Assembly: GCA_002104985.1 (NCBI GenBank)
Contig: MCGO01000010.1
Coordinates: 310,001-374,000, forward strand
Direction: 5' to 3'
Length of the DNA stretch: 64,000 nt
DNA from: Rhizoclosmatium globosum
Taxonomy: Eukaryota > Chytridiomycota > Chytridiomycetes > Chytridiales > Chytriomycetaceae
Shown: piece by piece, positions 47,864-58,002 of the stretch
Layout of the letters: each line of letters opens with the position of its first letter
How positions within the stretch are numbered: position 1 is the stretch's first letter
Notes under the pieces: model-generated
Seen by the model: the letters and a program-made list of their open reading frames with translations, nothing else
What the model was told of the DNA's origin: nothing
Databases searched by the model: none
Program-made: the position numbers and the translations under genes

Positions 47864-48220
47864 TTAAGACTTGTTCGCTTCTGCATCTGTCTTAGCCTGA
47901 ATCTGGAGGGCATGCAAGCCTTTCTCCTTGAGCTCAACATCCAAGAGTTTGTAGATCATTTGGTGACGCTGGACAAGTGGTTTCCCCTGGAATGCATTAG
48001 AAACAATCTTGACTTCAAAATGAGTCTCCTTGTCTGTTGATCCTCGCATTGCGGCATGGGAGGCATGTAGATGGGAGTTGTCAATGATTTCAAGTGTTGA
48101 TGGACTCAAAGCCGAAGTCAGTTTGTCACGAATTGCTTCGAAAACAGGACGAGCGGGTGAGGACATGGTTGACAAGGATCTTGAGAGTTGAAGGGAAAGT
48201 CGATAGTTTCGAAGAAACAT
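47864..48220 (-). CDS. Mitochondrial BolA-like protein (Bol1/BOLA1 type)
   Basis: Single-exon protein of 118 residues. The Arg-rich leader MFLRNYRLSLQLSRSLSTMS looks like a mitochondrial presequence. The BolA fold follows: IRDKLTSALSPSTLEIIDNS, HLHASHAAMRG, THFEVKIVSNAFQGKPLVQR, HQMIYKLLDVELKEKGLHAL. The invariant His of the VQRHQMIY block, a cluster ligand in BolA-glutaredoxin complexes, is present. BolA proteins work with monothiol glutaredoxin to mature [4Fe-4S] enzymes in mitochondria. It is divergent with the coiled-coil gene starting at 48242, only 21 bases away. Confidence 0.93.
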   Translation of the reverse strand: MFLRNYRLSLQLSRSLSTMSSPARPVFEAIRDKLTSALSPSTLEIIDNSHLHASHAAMRGSTDKETHFEVKIVSNAFQGKPLVQRHQMIYKLLDVELKEKGLHALQIQAKTDAEANKS

Positions 48221-48241
48221 TTCTCTTCATTATTTTCTCAG

Positions 48242-48843
48242 ATGGATCCCAATCCAACAGTTGATGAGCAAACATCCAAGCTGCAGTTTTGCAAGGATGC
48301 GATCATCAACCTTACTCTTCAGAAAGGGCAAGATGAAGGTGTGCTCTTTGAGCTCCGAAACGAGAAGCGCTTGTTGGAAAAGGAACGAGAATCCATCCTA
48401 AAGACTCTCGCTCAAATCGAAGCTGACATGAAAGAGGTTTAGTAAACGTTGGTAATTAGAGAGTAGCTAAAGCCAAAGAAAGGTTGAGAAGACGGAACTT
48501 GAGCTTACAGCCGTGTGCTCCACACTAGCAGATGAAATATCTCGGCGCACAGAATTTGAATATGAGCCATTAAGGACTTCAGTAAATTTACAGCGAGCTC
48601 AGAATGGCTTGCCACCTGTGTCATCTTTGCAGGATGATATCGATCAGAATCTCGCGAAGTCAGTTTCTAATTTACCCAATAATAGTCACTTCTTAATTTA
48701 TAAATATGGATAGGAGGCTTTCCGAGAAGAGGGAGCGGTGGCGTGATTTGGAGGATGTGGCATCAAACGATTCTTTAGAATTTGGAGTGAGCTCGTCTAC
48801 AGGCTCGACGAGCAAACGTGGGCGAAAGAAGAAAAGGGTTTAG
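48242..48843 (+). CDS. Coiled-coil protein of unknown function
   Basis: Three exons give about 160 residues. Exon 1 (MDPNPTVDEQTSKLQFCKDA; EKERESILKTLAQIEADMKE) is predicted helical with heptad pattern. Intron 1 runs about 48440-48481. Exon 2 holds VEKTELELTAVCSTLADEIS, RRTEFEYEPLRTSVNLQRAQ and PPVSSLQDDIDQNLAK. Intron 2 runs about 48660-48715. Exon 3 (RLSEKRERWRDLEDVASNDS) ends in a basic run SKRGRKKKRV, a candidate nuclear signal. I do not recognise the family. ATG 48242 is preferred over the upstream open frame from 48188 because that lacks an ATG. Confidence 0.7.
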
Positions 48844-48929
48844 TCTGTAATTTTAATAACCATCAAATTCTCTTTCTTTCTTCTCCTTCTTTATTTCATC
48901 AATAAGAAACAAGGAAAGAGGCACCAAAA

Positions 48930-49764
48930 ATGGACTCATTCCTGAACATGTTCAAGCGCCTTACTCCTGAGGAGCAGGTATCTAGTTATTACTGTACTCT
49001 AGTGGGTATTTAAGCTATGCGCAGGTCAAGAAGTGGAAAGCATCCATCCGAGGACAAGAACGAGAACTTGATAAACAAATACGAGGCATTGAGACAGCGG
49101 AAGCCAAAGTGAAAAAAGACATTAAAGCAGCAGCAAAGAGGAACGATGCCGCTTCGTGTCGGCTTCTTGCGAAAGAGATCGTGCGAAGCCGAAAGGCCCG
49201 GGACCGACTGCACACTTCCAAAGCTCAACTGAACTCATTGTCCATGCAACTCCAACAACAACTCGGTAATATTATACATTTAAGTTCGCATGGGATGTGT
49301 ATTTGAACATTACCGGACAGCTGTTGCCAAAGTAGCTGGGAGCCTAAAGCAAAGCACTGACATCATGAAGATAGTCAATAACCTAATCAAACTGCCCGAA
49401 ATTCATAACACCATGCAAGAAATGAGCAAGGAAATGATGAAGGTAAGATTGGCTGTGTGGGTAAACATTATGACACTGACACTGTTCGGAAGGCTGGAAT
49501 CATTGGAGAAATGATGGAAGACGCCATCGATACTCTAGATGAAGAAGGAATTGAAGAGGAGGCAGATAAGGAAGTTGAAAACATTCTGTTTGATCTCACA
49601 GATGGACTCCTGGGACAAGCAGGTCAAGTTGGAGCGCCACTGGAGGTTTGTACTTGATTCGTGTTAGAGTTCTTGTATTGACCATGGTTTAGAAACCAAT
49701 CACTGCCGAGGAGGTTGAAGAAGACGATATGGAACAGCGATTGGCAGCTTTGCGGGCAGAGTAA
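48930..49764 (+). CDS. VPS24: ESCRT-III subunit Vps24/CHMP3
   Basis: Snf7-family filament subunit acting in endosomal sorting and membrane scission. Exons join as MDSFLNMFKRLTPEEQ / VKKWKASIRGQERELDKQIR ... KAQLNSLSMQLQQQL / AVAKVAGSLKQSTDIMKIVN ... EMSKEMMK / AGIIGEMMEDAIDTLDEEG ... / KPITAEEVEEDDMEQRLAAL. The blocks KVKKDIKAAAKR, AGSLKQSTDIMK and EMSKEMMKAGII match CHMP3. The C-terminal MIM-like helix EQRLAALRAE, which recruits Vps4-type ATPases, ends the protein. A basic first helix and acidic C-terminal half are as expected. Introns near 48977-49022, 49265-49325, 49443-49492 and 49646-49690. Confidence 0.94.
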
Positions 49765-49852
49765 AGACAGAATCCAGACATCATGATTATCTAATAAAGC
49801 TTTCGCTGTTGATTCGGTGTCCATGAGGTGTGTTGATGGTGGTCAAAAAAAG

Positions 49853-50819
49853 ATGTTTTCGAGAGCTATCTCTGCGGTTATCTCTCGTCCTGTCTTGCTG
49901 GCTGCCACTGCTCCAGCACGCGCATTCTCGGCATCCACACGATCCCTGGTCGATATCTCAGCAAAGAAGTCCCAGCGCTTGAGACGCATCAACCCGTTGA
50001 CTGTCCTTGGAACGAACGCTCCGCCTGAGCCTGAGGAAGCTGTGGACAACATCCTGTACAACACTCCATCCAAGGCATCTAAAGGACCTACAAACCGCCA
50101 CGTTCTTACCCTCCTTGTGGCAAATGAGACTGGTGTTCTGTCCCGCATCTCTGGAGTGATTGCAGCCCGAGGTTTCAACATTGAGTCCATCGTCGTTTGC
50201 AAAACCGAAGTTCCCGCCCTAAGTAGAATGACTGTTGTCCTTAAGGGTCAAGCTTCGGAGGTTGAGCAGGCTAGACGTCAGTTAGACGACTTGGTTCCTG
50301 TCTGGGCGGTGTTGGACTACACTGGAACTCCAATCGTTGAACGCGAATTGGCTCTCATCAAGGTTTCTGCTATTCCTCCCGAAACTGTCCACGATGATTT
50401 GGCTGGAGAAGCTGCTCATGCTGGAAGCTTCATGAGCCCAATTATGGCAGCTGGGCTCCACCGTCAGAATGTCATTGAATTAGCGCGAAACTTTGGTGCC
50501 AAGGTGGAAGATTTGAGTCACGATGCTGTTGTATTGGAATTGACAGCAAAACCTGATAAGGTTGATTCATTCGTTAAAATGATGAAGCCATATGGTCTTA
50601 TTGAGGTTGTGCGTTCAGGTATGTGCCGCGAAAAGGGGGGAAAGAACCCTATCTAAAAACCCTATTTCGTGTGATGTCATCTAATTTTTTATGATTCCTC
50701 CTTGATCAGGATGCATGGCCGTGCCCAGAAGCCCAATTGACAGCTACGATGAGACTAATGGAGAAGAACCAACTGCTGCTGTTCCATCTGTCGATGCTTC
50801 ACAGCTTCCTCCAGGATAA
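49853..50819 (+). CDS. ILV6: Acetolactate synthase regulatory subunit Ilv6
   Basis: Mitochondrial small subunit that activates acetolactate synthase and confers valine feedback. The start at 49853 (MFSRAISAVISRPVLLAATA) gives an import presequence; in-frame codons upstream add nothing conserved. ACT domain 1 reads HVLTLLVANETGVLSRISGV then IAARGFNIESIVV. The second domain has RELALIKVSAIPPE and IELARNFGAKVEDLS, followed by VDSFVKMMKPYGLIEVVRSG. One intron (about 50620-50709) splits that Gly codon before CMAVPRSPIDSYDE. It ends SQLPPG with TAA at 50817-50819. The next gene, 120 bases downstream on the same strand, encodes the next enzyme of the pathway. Confidence 0.95.
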
Positions 50820-50939
50820 AGGACGAAATCGTTCTTATCAGGGACTTATCTCGGTGGAGGAAGGCAAAAATTTCAAAAATTTCACATGGTCCTCAAAAGC
50901 GTCGCTTTGACGCATCCAAAAAATAAAACACCCCCCAAA

Positions 50940-52378
50940 ATGTCCTCGTTCCGTTCTATTGCCTCGATTGCCCAAAAAGCCGCGACTTCTGCTGCTAGAA
51001 GATCCTCTGTCCGTTCCATTAGTGCTATTGCTGGAGCTTCCATCCGCACTGCTGCTGTTCGCGCCCCAGTTGCCGTGAGTCCTTGTTTTATCAGCTTATC
51101 TCATCGCGACCCTTGACCTTCACTTCAACTTACTAAATGTATCTGTCAATCTAGACAAGAACCCAGGTCCGTGGTGTCAAGACTCTCGACTTTGCTGGAG
51201 TTCCAGAGACTGTTTGGGAGCGAAGCGACTTCCCTAAGGAGAAGCTTGCTCAGCTCTTCGGCAAGGACACCATGGCTGTTATTGGTTACGGAACTCAGGG
51301 TATGGCCCAGTCCCTCAACATGCGTGACAACGGTTTGAACGTCATTGTTGGTGTGAGAAAGGATGGTGCTTCTTGGAAGCAGGCCATCGCCGATGGATGG
51401 GTTCCAGGCAAGACTCTCTTCTCAATGGAAGAAGCTGCCGACAAGGGTACTGTCATCTCTTTCCTCCTTTCTGATGCCGGTCAGAAGGAGGCCTGGCCAC
51501 AAATCGTTCCATACTTGACTAAGGGCAAGTCTCTCTTCTTCTCCCACGGATTCGGTGTTGTCTTCCACAACCAAACCGGTATTGTCCCACCAAAGGACAT
51601 TGACGTTTTCCTTGCCGCTCCAAAGGGTTGGTTTTTAATAATTTCATTAATAATATTAAAAATTCTGATCAGGTTCCGGATACACTGTCCGATCTTTGTT
51701 CCTTGAGGGACGTGGTATCAACTCATCTGTTGCCATCTGGCAAGATGTATCTGGTAAGGCCAGAGAGCGTGCTTTTGGTATGGGTGTTGCTATCGGTTCT
51801 GGATACCTTTACGAGACTACCTTGTAAGTGTTTATAGATCAGATTATGTTTATACTTACTTTTGTGCTTCAGCGAGAAGGAAGTGTACTCCGATCTCACT
51901 GGTGAGCGTGGTGTTTTGATGGGAGCTATCCAAGGTTTCTTCCAAGCCCAATACGAAGTCTTGCGCGCTGCCGGACACTCTCCATCAGAGGCTTTCAACG
52001 AGACTGTTGAAGAAGCCACACAATCTCTCTACCCACTCATTGGTGCCAAGGGAATGGACTGGATGTACGCCAACTGCTCTACTACTGCCCGTCGTGGTGC
52101 TTTGGACTGGGCTCCAGAGTTCTACAAGGCCTCCAAGCCAGTCTTCCAGGTTTGTTCATAATATACTTGTTTATCTTTTTGACGTCGTTGCTGACATTTT
52201 CTCTCAGCGTCTGTATGAATCTGTTGCAAATGGATCCGAGTCACAAAGATCTATCGACGAAAACGGTCGCCCAGATTACCGTGAGAGATTCGAGGCTGAG
52301 TTGAAGGAAATCCGTGAGAGTGAAATGTGGCGTGCTGGTGTTACCGTCAGATCTCTCCGTCCAGAGAACCAAAAATAA
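50940..52378 (+). CDS. ILV5: Ketol-acid reductoisomerase Ilv5
   Basis: Mitochondrial enzyme converting acetolactate to dihydroxy-isovalerate with NADPH and Mg2+ (valine, isoleucine, leucine synthesis). The presequence MSSFRSIASIAQKAATSAAR is Arg/Ser-rich. The mature part starts TRTQVRGVKTLDFAGVPETV. The Rossmann motif is VIGYGTQGMAQSLNMRDNG, then FFSHGFGVVFHNQTG, GSGYTVRSLFLEGRGINSS (across an intron) and the metal-binding helix block SDLTGERGVLMGAIQGFF with GHSPSEAFNETVEEATQSLY. It ends AGVTVRSLRPENQK. Introns about 51076-51153, 51627-51672, 51824-51872 and 52150-52207. Full length; no frame problems. Confidence 0.97.
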
Positions 52379-52474
52379 GCATTCTAATCCAGTTCCTTCT
52401 TATTTGATTTGTGTGATGTCATTCACAATAAACTTCTTCTGAAATTATTCGTGACAATTCACTGCAGAAAACAG

Positions 52475-53554
52475 ATGGAGTCAAACGCAGCCACAGCAAT
52501 ACAGGTTTTCACCTATTCTTAAACACCAAGCGAATGTCAACTAATGAGAACAAAGAGGGTGTACAGAGGACATCGCGTCCGCCGTATTGGAAGAACCTTA
52601 CATACAGCTGCAACTACAATTCAGGCTGCTTTTCGGGGTTTCTTAAATCGGAAACGATTCTCCCTAATCATCCAAACAAATCGGGAGATCGAAGATCATG
52701 AATATAGACTTCATTCCATTCAATCTCGGCTGTCCCGACATGAAAAAGATATGCAACTGCTGAAAGGAACCCACAGAGAGAAGATATCTCAAGTATCCCT
52801 GGAATGGCTGAACAAAGCAGCCACCGTTGTACAGAAAGTATATCGAGGCTATTATACTCGTAAAATGCTGAAGGGTGTTAATCATCAAGGCAAGCGAAAG
52901 ACACTATCAACTCGAAGAACACCCCACCCTAGACCAAAACAAACCGTTAAATTTGAGTCTGATACTATCAATGACTTAGAAGAATCAGACATTGAGGCAA
53001 GTCATCAAGATATAGTTGCGACATCTGATGAGGGTGATATTGCTGTTGCACGAGAGCAAGTCATACATAGACTTGAAACAGTGAGGCAATCAAAAAACAC
53101 CCATAAGGAAAGAGAAACTGCTGCCAACTTATTGGCGAATTTGAATATTGCACAGAGACTGTTAAATAATTATTATGACTCAGTTGACGACAGTGACTTT
53201 TGTGTTGATAACACACTGAAATTTAGCCCACAAGATATTACCCTTGGGTGCAAATCATTGCGATTGCGCACAGAGGACTATTTGGAAGCACTTCTTGGTG
53301 AGTACTTGCGTCCGCTATCAATCTAAACATATTCTTAAGATTGTGATGAGACGTTAGACGGGCCTTCTGAATTGATATTCAACAAGAAATTAGTTGCTTC
53401 GAGTGACAAGTCTCGAGTCCGAATGGACCACCTTCACTCGTTGAAAGATGGGAAAATGAGATGGTGGGAATTTGATTTGAACAGTACAGTTTTGATGGAG
53501 GAACTGATGGATTTAGATATGGATGACGTTGAGAAAAGCTGCAGAGAATATTGA
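52475..53554 (+). CDS. IQ-motif (calmodulin-binding) protein, unknown
   Basis: The first exon (MESNAATAIQ, 52475) joins after a 50-base intron to RVYRGHRVRRIGR, making one IQ motif across the splice. Two more follow: ATTIQAAFRGFLNRKRFS and ATVVQKVYRGYYTRKMLKG. Between them lies a helical stretch (EIEDHEYRLHSIQSRLSRHE). The remainder is acidic and ends with a conserved-looking segment SRVRMDHLHSLKDGKMRWWE in the last exon, reached by an intron at about 53298-53362. IQ motifs bind calmodulin-like light chains, often in cytoskeletal or flagellar proteins. The specific family was not recognised. Its 3' end overlaps the coding end of the convergent PHD gene. Confidence 0.78.
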
Positions 53555-56297
53555 TATACATTGTTTATTCAAACGTATCCAAAATTTCAGAAGACATAGC
53601 ACAGGAAGTGGTGGTATGTCAACCAAGGCAGACTGTACTTTTTGACTCTTCCAAAAATCCACGTGTGAAGCAGGTGGTAATGTCATTGTTGAAGTATGGT
53701 TTGAATTTCGAAAGGCCTTTTTAAAGTCATGTTTTGCAGAAGATAGTGACGGCCGACGGGCTTTCCGAAAGGTTCCAATAGGAATTTTGTTCCATCTGGA
53801 AAATGGATCTTCGAGATTTTGCTCGAGATTACGCTCATTTTCGTCTGGGGCGTCGGCAAAGTCAGCTGCATCCATATCGAACAAATCATCAAAAATCATC
53901 GCTTTGTCTGAAGCAGACGCTATCAAATCAGTGCTAACCGAATTTGAATTGAGTTTTTGAACGTTTGCCATGGCTGGAAGTGCAGCTGCGAGGAAGTCTT
54001 CCAAAGCTTTAGAAACGGTTGCATCTTGAACAGACAACAAATTGGCGTTAGGAGTAATATCGGCCTTAATTTAAAAATTAATTTCTCTGATGAAAGATGA
54101 AATGCTTACTTTTCTCTTGGCAGCAGTAACTGCAGCCGCGATAACAGCTAGTGCGGCAATGTTTACTGCTGGACTGCTCGAACTTCGATCATCCGTCTGA
54201 GTGTCGCTATTAGTTTTCCAGCTTTCAAGCAATAAAGCTAGAGAGGTTGAAGAACCTCCACTGACATTTTTGAGAGAAGAAACCAAAGTATTTACAAGAT
54301 TTGAGTTTCTTTGAGAGGGCTCATTTGCAATTATTGAGCTCAAAGCTGACTTCAAAGCTGACAGAGTTGATGTTCCTGAAGCTTGTGATGTATTGTTTTC
54401 TGTTGATTTATCATTGAGTACTGACTCTTTCCCAGCCACCGAATCAGCATTCTTTGTTTGTTTTGGCCGTTTCTTTTTGGGCTTTACAGGAACTGATAGC
54501 TGCTTAGTTGTTGTTATAATTTCGCCATTTGGCCCAATATGTGTTTGTTTGATGTCGAAATTAACAATTGGCTTGGTTGCTATAACTGGCTCTGTTTCAA
54601 CTTTGACGACATCCTCGAATGAAACATCGTCTAACCCGCTTCCGAAAAATGCATCATCGACAGATGGGTCTAACGTATGTATGTCTTGAGAATATAATCC
54701 ATAATCAAAGCCCCCAGCAGGATATTCAAAAGCTTCTGGCATCATAAAGACGGTATCTGAACCAATATTTACAGGGATTGATGAAGAAATTTCTGGCGAA
54801 ACCTCGTCTGTTATTGACTCGCCTGCATGGCTGTCACTTTGTGGATGATCAAGAACCGAATCCTCATCGGAATCATCAAGCTCATCAGACGAGCTCCATC
54901 CACCATACAAGGCATTTTCGACGAACATATCCATATCTGATTCGGAAGCATCCGACCCATCATCAGTACCAGCCGCAGCAAAGATTCGATCAATTTCCAT
55001 TTCATCTGAGTTATCCGTCAAAAATCCATCCAAAGATTCAACTGAATCGTTGCTTTCTGACTCGCTTTCTGATTCGCTATCATCGTCACAATCATCAGTT
55101 GAGTGCTGTTCAACGAATGGCGGGCCAGCCATTTCTGCACACAATTCGTTTCCAGACTCATCAGTGTCGCGAATAATCATTGATGCCTCATCATGTACGT
55201 CATCAGAGGATTCGCTAAATATGACAGCAGTGTCACTGTCCATATCACTTGAAGACATATAGTGTTCTTGATTGACAGATTTCATTGACTTACTGCCCAT
55301 TTTTTCACCTTCTTCGCTCGAGCTATCAAAGATACTCTGACTTATTGGTTTGGCGACAGGGAGTTTCTTGATCTCATGCACAACCCAAACAGCGCCTAAT
55401 TTTTCCATCATTGGCGCACTTTTCAGAGCTTCAGGCGATGGGATATGTAGCATTCGACCGAATTCACGAGGTTCCAACTTTTTCGAGGCTGTTTTAGCTT
55501 TCCAAGGGTGTCCATCAGAATCAACCACCACGTCCGCCAGACATGTAAGCATTCTTCGAGGTTCGTCCACTTTACTGGGAAGTGGTTTTATCTTTTGTTG
55601 CCTTTGTGGTTCATTCTTAAGAGCAACTTTTGCAACAACAATTGGCTTTTGAAATAGTTTTTTGGGTAAAGCTTTCGTAGATGAATCAGAATTGGATGGA
55701 AATATACTTGGAGGAGTCTTTTCCTTAGAAGGTATCACAGAACGAAGTGGTGTGGCGGGAATCAATGGTTTTGGTATGGTGGGCCGAGAAGATGAGCAAG
55801 TGCAATCTCCGTCGCAAACAGGACATAAATCATCATCGTCATCCACATCGAGTTTTACTTGCACTCGTGGAGACTTCATGGCCATTTGCGGATTCGCTCT
55901 GGGGGCTTTCATTGCAATCTTTGGAGCTTTCATACCAGTTTTCGGAGCTTTCATTGCAAGCCTTGGAGCTTTCAGCGCAATAGGAGCTTTTGACGCTGTA
56001 CGATGTACATTCACTGATGATGGCTTATTTGAGTTACTGATGGAGCACACGCGGCAAATGTATGGCACATTTGGCTCCTTCGTGATGCAGCGAATATGAA
56101 ATCGAACTTAATTATAAGGCGTTAATCACAAAAGTAACTTCGCGTATGTATTCTGTGTTACCCCTGCAGGCACGACAGAGTGCCGATCGTGAAGTTCCAG
56201 CGACTTTCCCGCAAACACAGGGCGATGCGTCCACTAAGCATCGGGATTCTTGTTATATCACAGTATAAACGAGAGTAAGGTATCTACCTGAGTTCAT
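53513..56297 (-). CDS. PHD-finger protein with KAP repeats
   Basis: The start is rebuilt as a 10-base exon (56288-56297, ATG AAC TCA G), an exon 56162-56248 and a long exon from 56106. Together they give MNSESRCLVDASPCVCGKVA, CRACR-VRFHIRC and PYICRVC, a complete PHD finger (C4HC3 with C-x2-C-x4-H-x2-C) at residues about 6-55. Next come six KAP/KSP units spaced about seven residues (LKAPRLAMKAPKTGMKAPK...), then CPVCDGDCTCS, a long acidic Ser-rich region and PKKKRPKQTKNAD, a nuclear signal. The last exon (from about 54055) has DPFSRWNKIPIGTFRKARRP, a motif seen at the end of some fungal chromatin proteins. A chromatin reader is the likely role. The stop at 53513 lies inside the convergent IQ gene; an earlier end is possible. 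Confidence 0.75.
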
Positions 56298-56410
56298 AGG
56301 TTCCAAGGATGCAGGGAAGTACTTGAGTTGTGTTGGGGGAACAAAAAAAACAAAAGAAACATCTCTCTCTCTCTTTTCGATTCCATAAGAAAGGAAAACA
56401 TTCACACAAC

Positions 56411-57737
56411 TTATTCTTTCACCAAGAAGGAGCATTCGACGAATGCTTTTCCATCAATCTTGAAAGAGTCTTTTCCGATGGTGACAACGGCAGAGACATC
56501 CTCATACCATTGATACAAGAATGGAGCAGTGATAAATGTTTGGCTGGGAAAGATTTAGATAAAAAAGGAGGAGAAAGGAATTCCTTACATAAGCTTGCGC
56601 AACAAAAAGGGAAGCTCAGCCAACACATCAATTTTATCGAGCAAGTTAGCTTGAACAAGAGAGACTTCCACATGGACGTCTTCGTTGGAATCTTTTGTCT
56701 TTCCATTCCAGGTCAAAAAGAGTTGAGTGGGAACTTCATAGCCACTGAAGTCTTCATCAAGTTCCTTCTGCACGTGAACCGCGCGGTTACTCGTCGTGAC
56801 AGCAATGGTGCGACCATTTCTCACAATCGCACCGATACTAACGCATGGGGAAGCGTTCGTGCTACCTTTTGGCATATCATACTTGAAAAATATCAGTCTT
56901 GAACTAAACATGGTACTATACAATTACCTCATACAACATTAGAGCGTCGGATGCATTCTGCAAGTTGAAAAAGTTCCACTTGGCAAGAGTTTGTGGTTTG
57001 CATTGAACTGCATGGACAAAGAGTCCAGACCCCTTTGCTTCGGACTGCTTTCCATTGAAGGTCATTGTACCAGAGACCTTGGCTTTTGGAATAAATTTGG
57101 CATCAACGAAGCCGTCGCTCTCGCTTTGAGCGAACAAAGACTTTCCATCGTTGACTTTGAAAGCACCATCCACAGGCTCAAAAGACACATCAACAGCAGC
57201 TTCAGACCCAAGATTGAAGTTGAGCTTGTAGTTTCCATTATCGTGCTTGATGGTGAATTGTTCACAAGTCACAGACAACTTATCAGCCGACACTTTGAAC
57301 GATGAAATGGATGGCGATACAGTCTTGCTGAACTTGGTCTTATCAGCATTGTAAACACGCAGAGTCATCTGTGTCCCAACGATAGTAAGTACGTGAAGTG
57401 TGTGTAGTTTTTTAATAAATTGGGGTGGCTCTTACCTGAACGCTTGGGGAAAGTCCCATCGTGGAGTAGACCATCTGCAAATACTAGTGAGTGACGATAG
57501 TAAGAGCTTAAACCTTACTTGTGCCAGACAGTAGGTGCCATTGTCAAGAGTCAAGTAAAAGGTGAATGCTTCGGTCGCTGCAGCAGGATACTCCAAACCC
57601 CATTTGATTTCACCTGCACCGACAGCAGTGCTTTGAATGGCGACAGGCGAGGACAATTCGACATTGGTTGGATCAGCCTTCTTGACCACAGGGTTCTTTG
57701 GAAACTTGGTTGCCTTCTTCTCTCCAAACCACGACAT
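56411..57737 (-). CDS. Svf1-like survival factor (lipocalin-like)
   Basis: Svf1-family protein. Yeast Svf1 is a lipocalin-like factor linked to oxidative-stress survival and sphingolipid/ceramide movement at the secretory pathway. The start MSWFGEKKATKFPKNPVVK (57737) forms the amphipathic N-terminus that in the family mediates membrane binding. Then WGLEYPAAATEAFTFYLTLD, NGTYCLAQ joined to VYSTMGLSPSVQ, GSGLFVHAVQCKPQTLAKWN and FFNLQNASDALMLYE match the Svf1 order. The second half has RLIFFKYDMPKGSTN and VPTQLFLTWNGKTKD. The last exon, after an intron near 56549-56588, reads YQWYEDVSAVVTIGKDSFKI, then ECSFLVKE and stop (56411-56413). Confidence 0.88.
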
Positions 57738-58002
57738 TTTTTGCGAAGTTCTTTCCAACTCCTTTTTCCGGCATTTATTAATACAACTTTAAAAAGGTGG
57801 AATCACGAGAACATGCATCGGGTTGGAATTTAAATTGTTTGTTCGTTCAGCGATGGGATTTTGGCGATTTATGGGAGGTAGTTAGACAGTACGGCGTTCT
57901 GTCATGCTCAATCCATCCCTTCTTCATCTGATATATAATCACGGAAGAGAGGAAAAGGCAGGAAAAGGAAAGGGAAGGTTTCTTTCATCCCCCTTCACAA
58001 AA

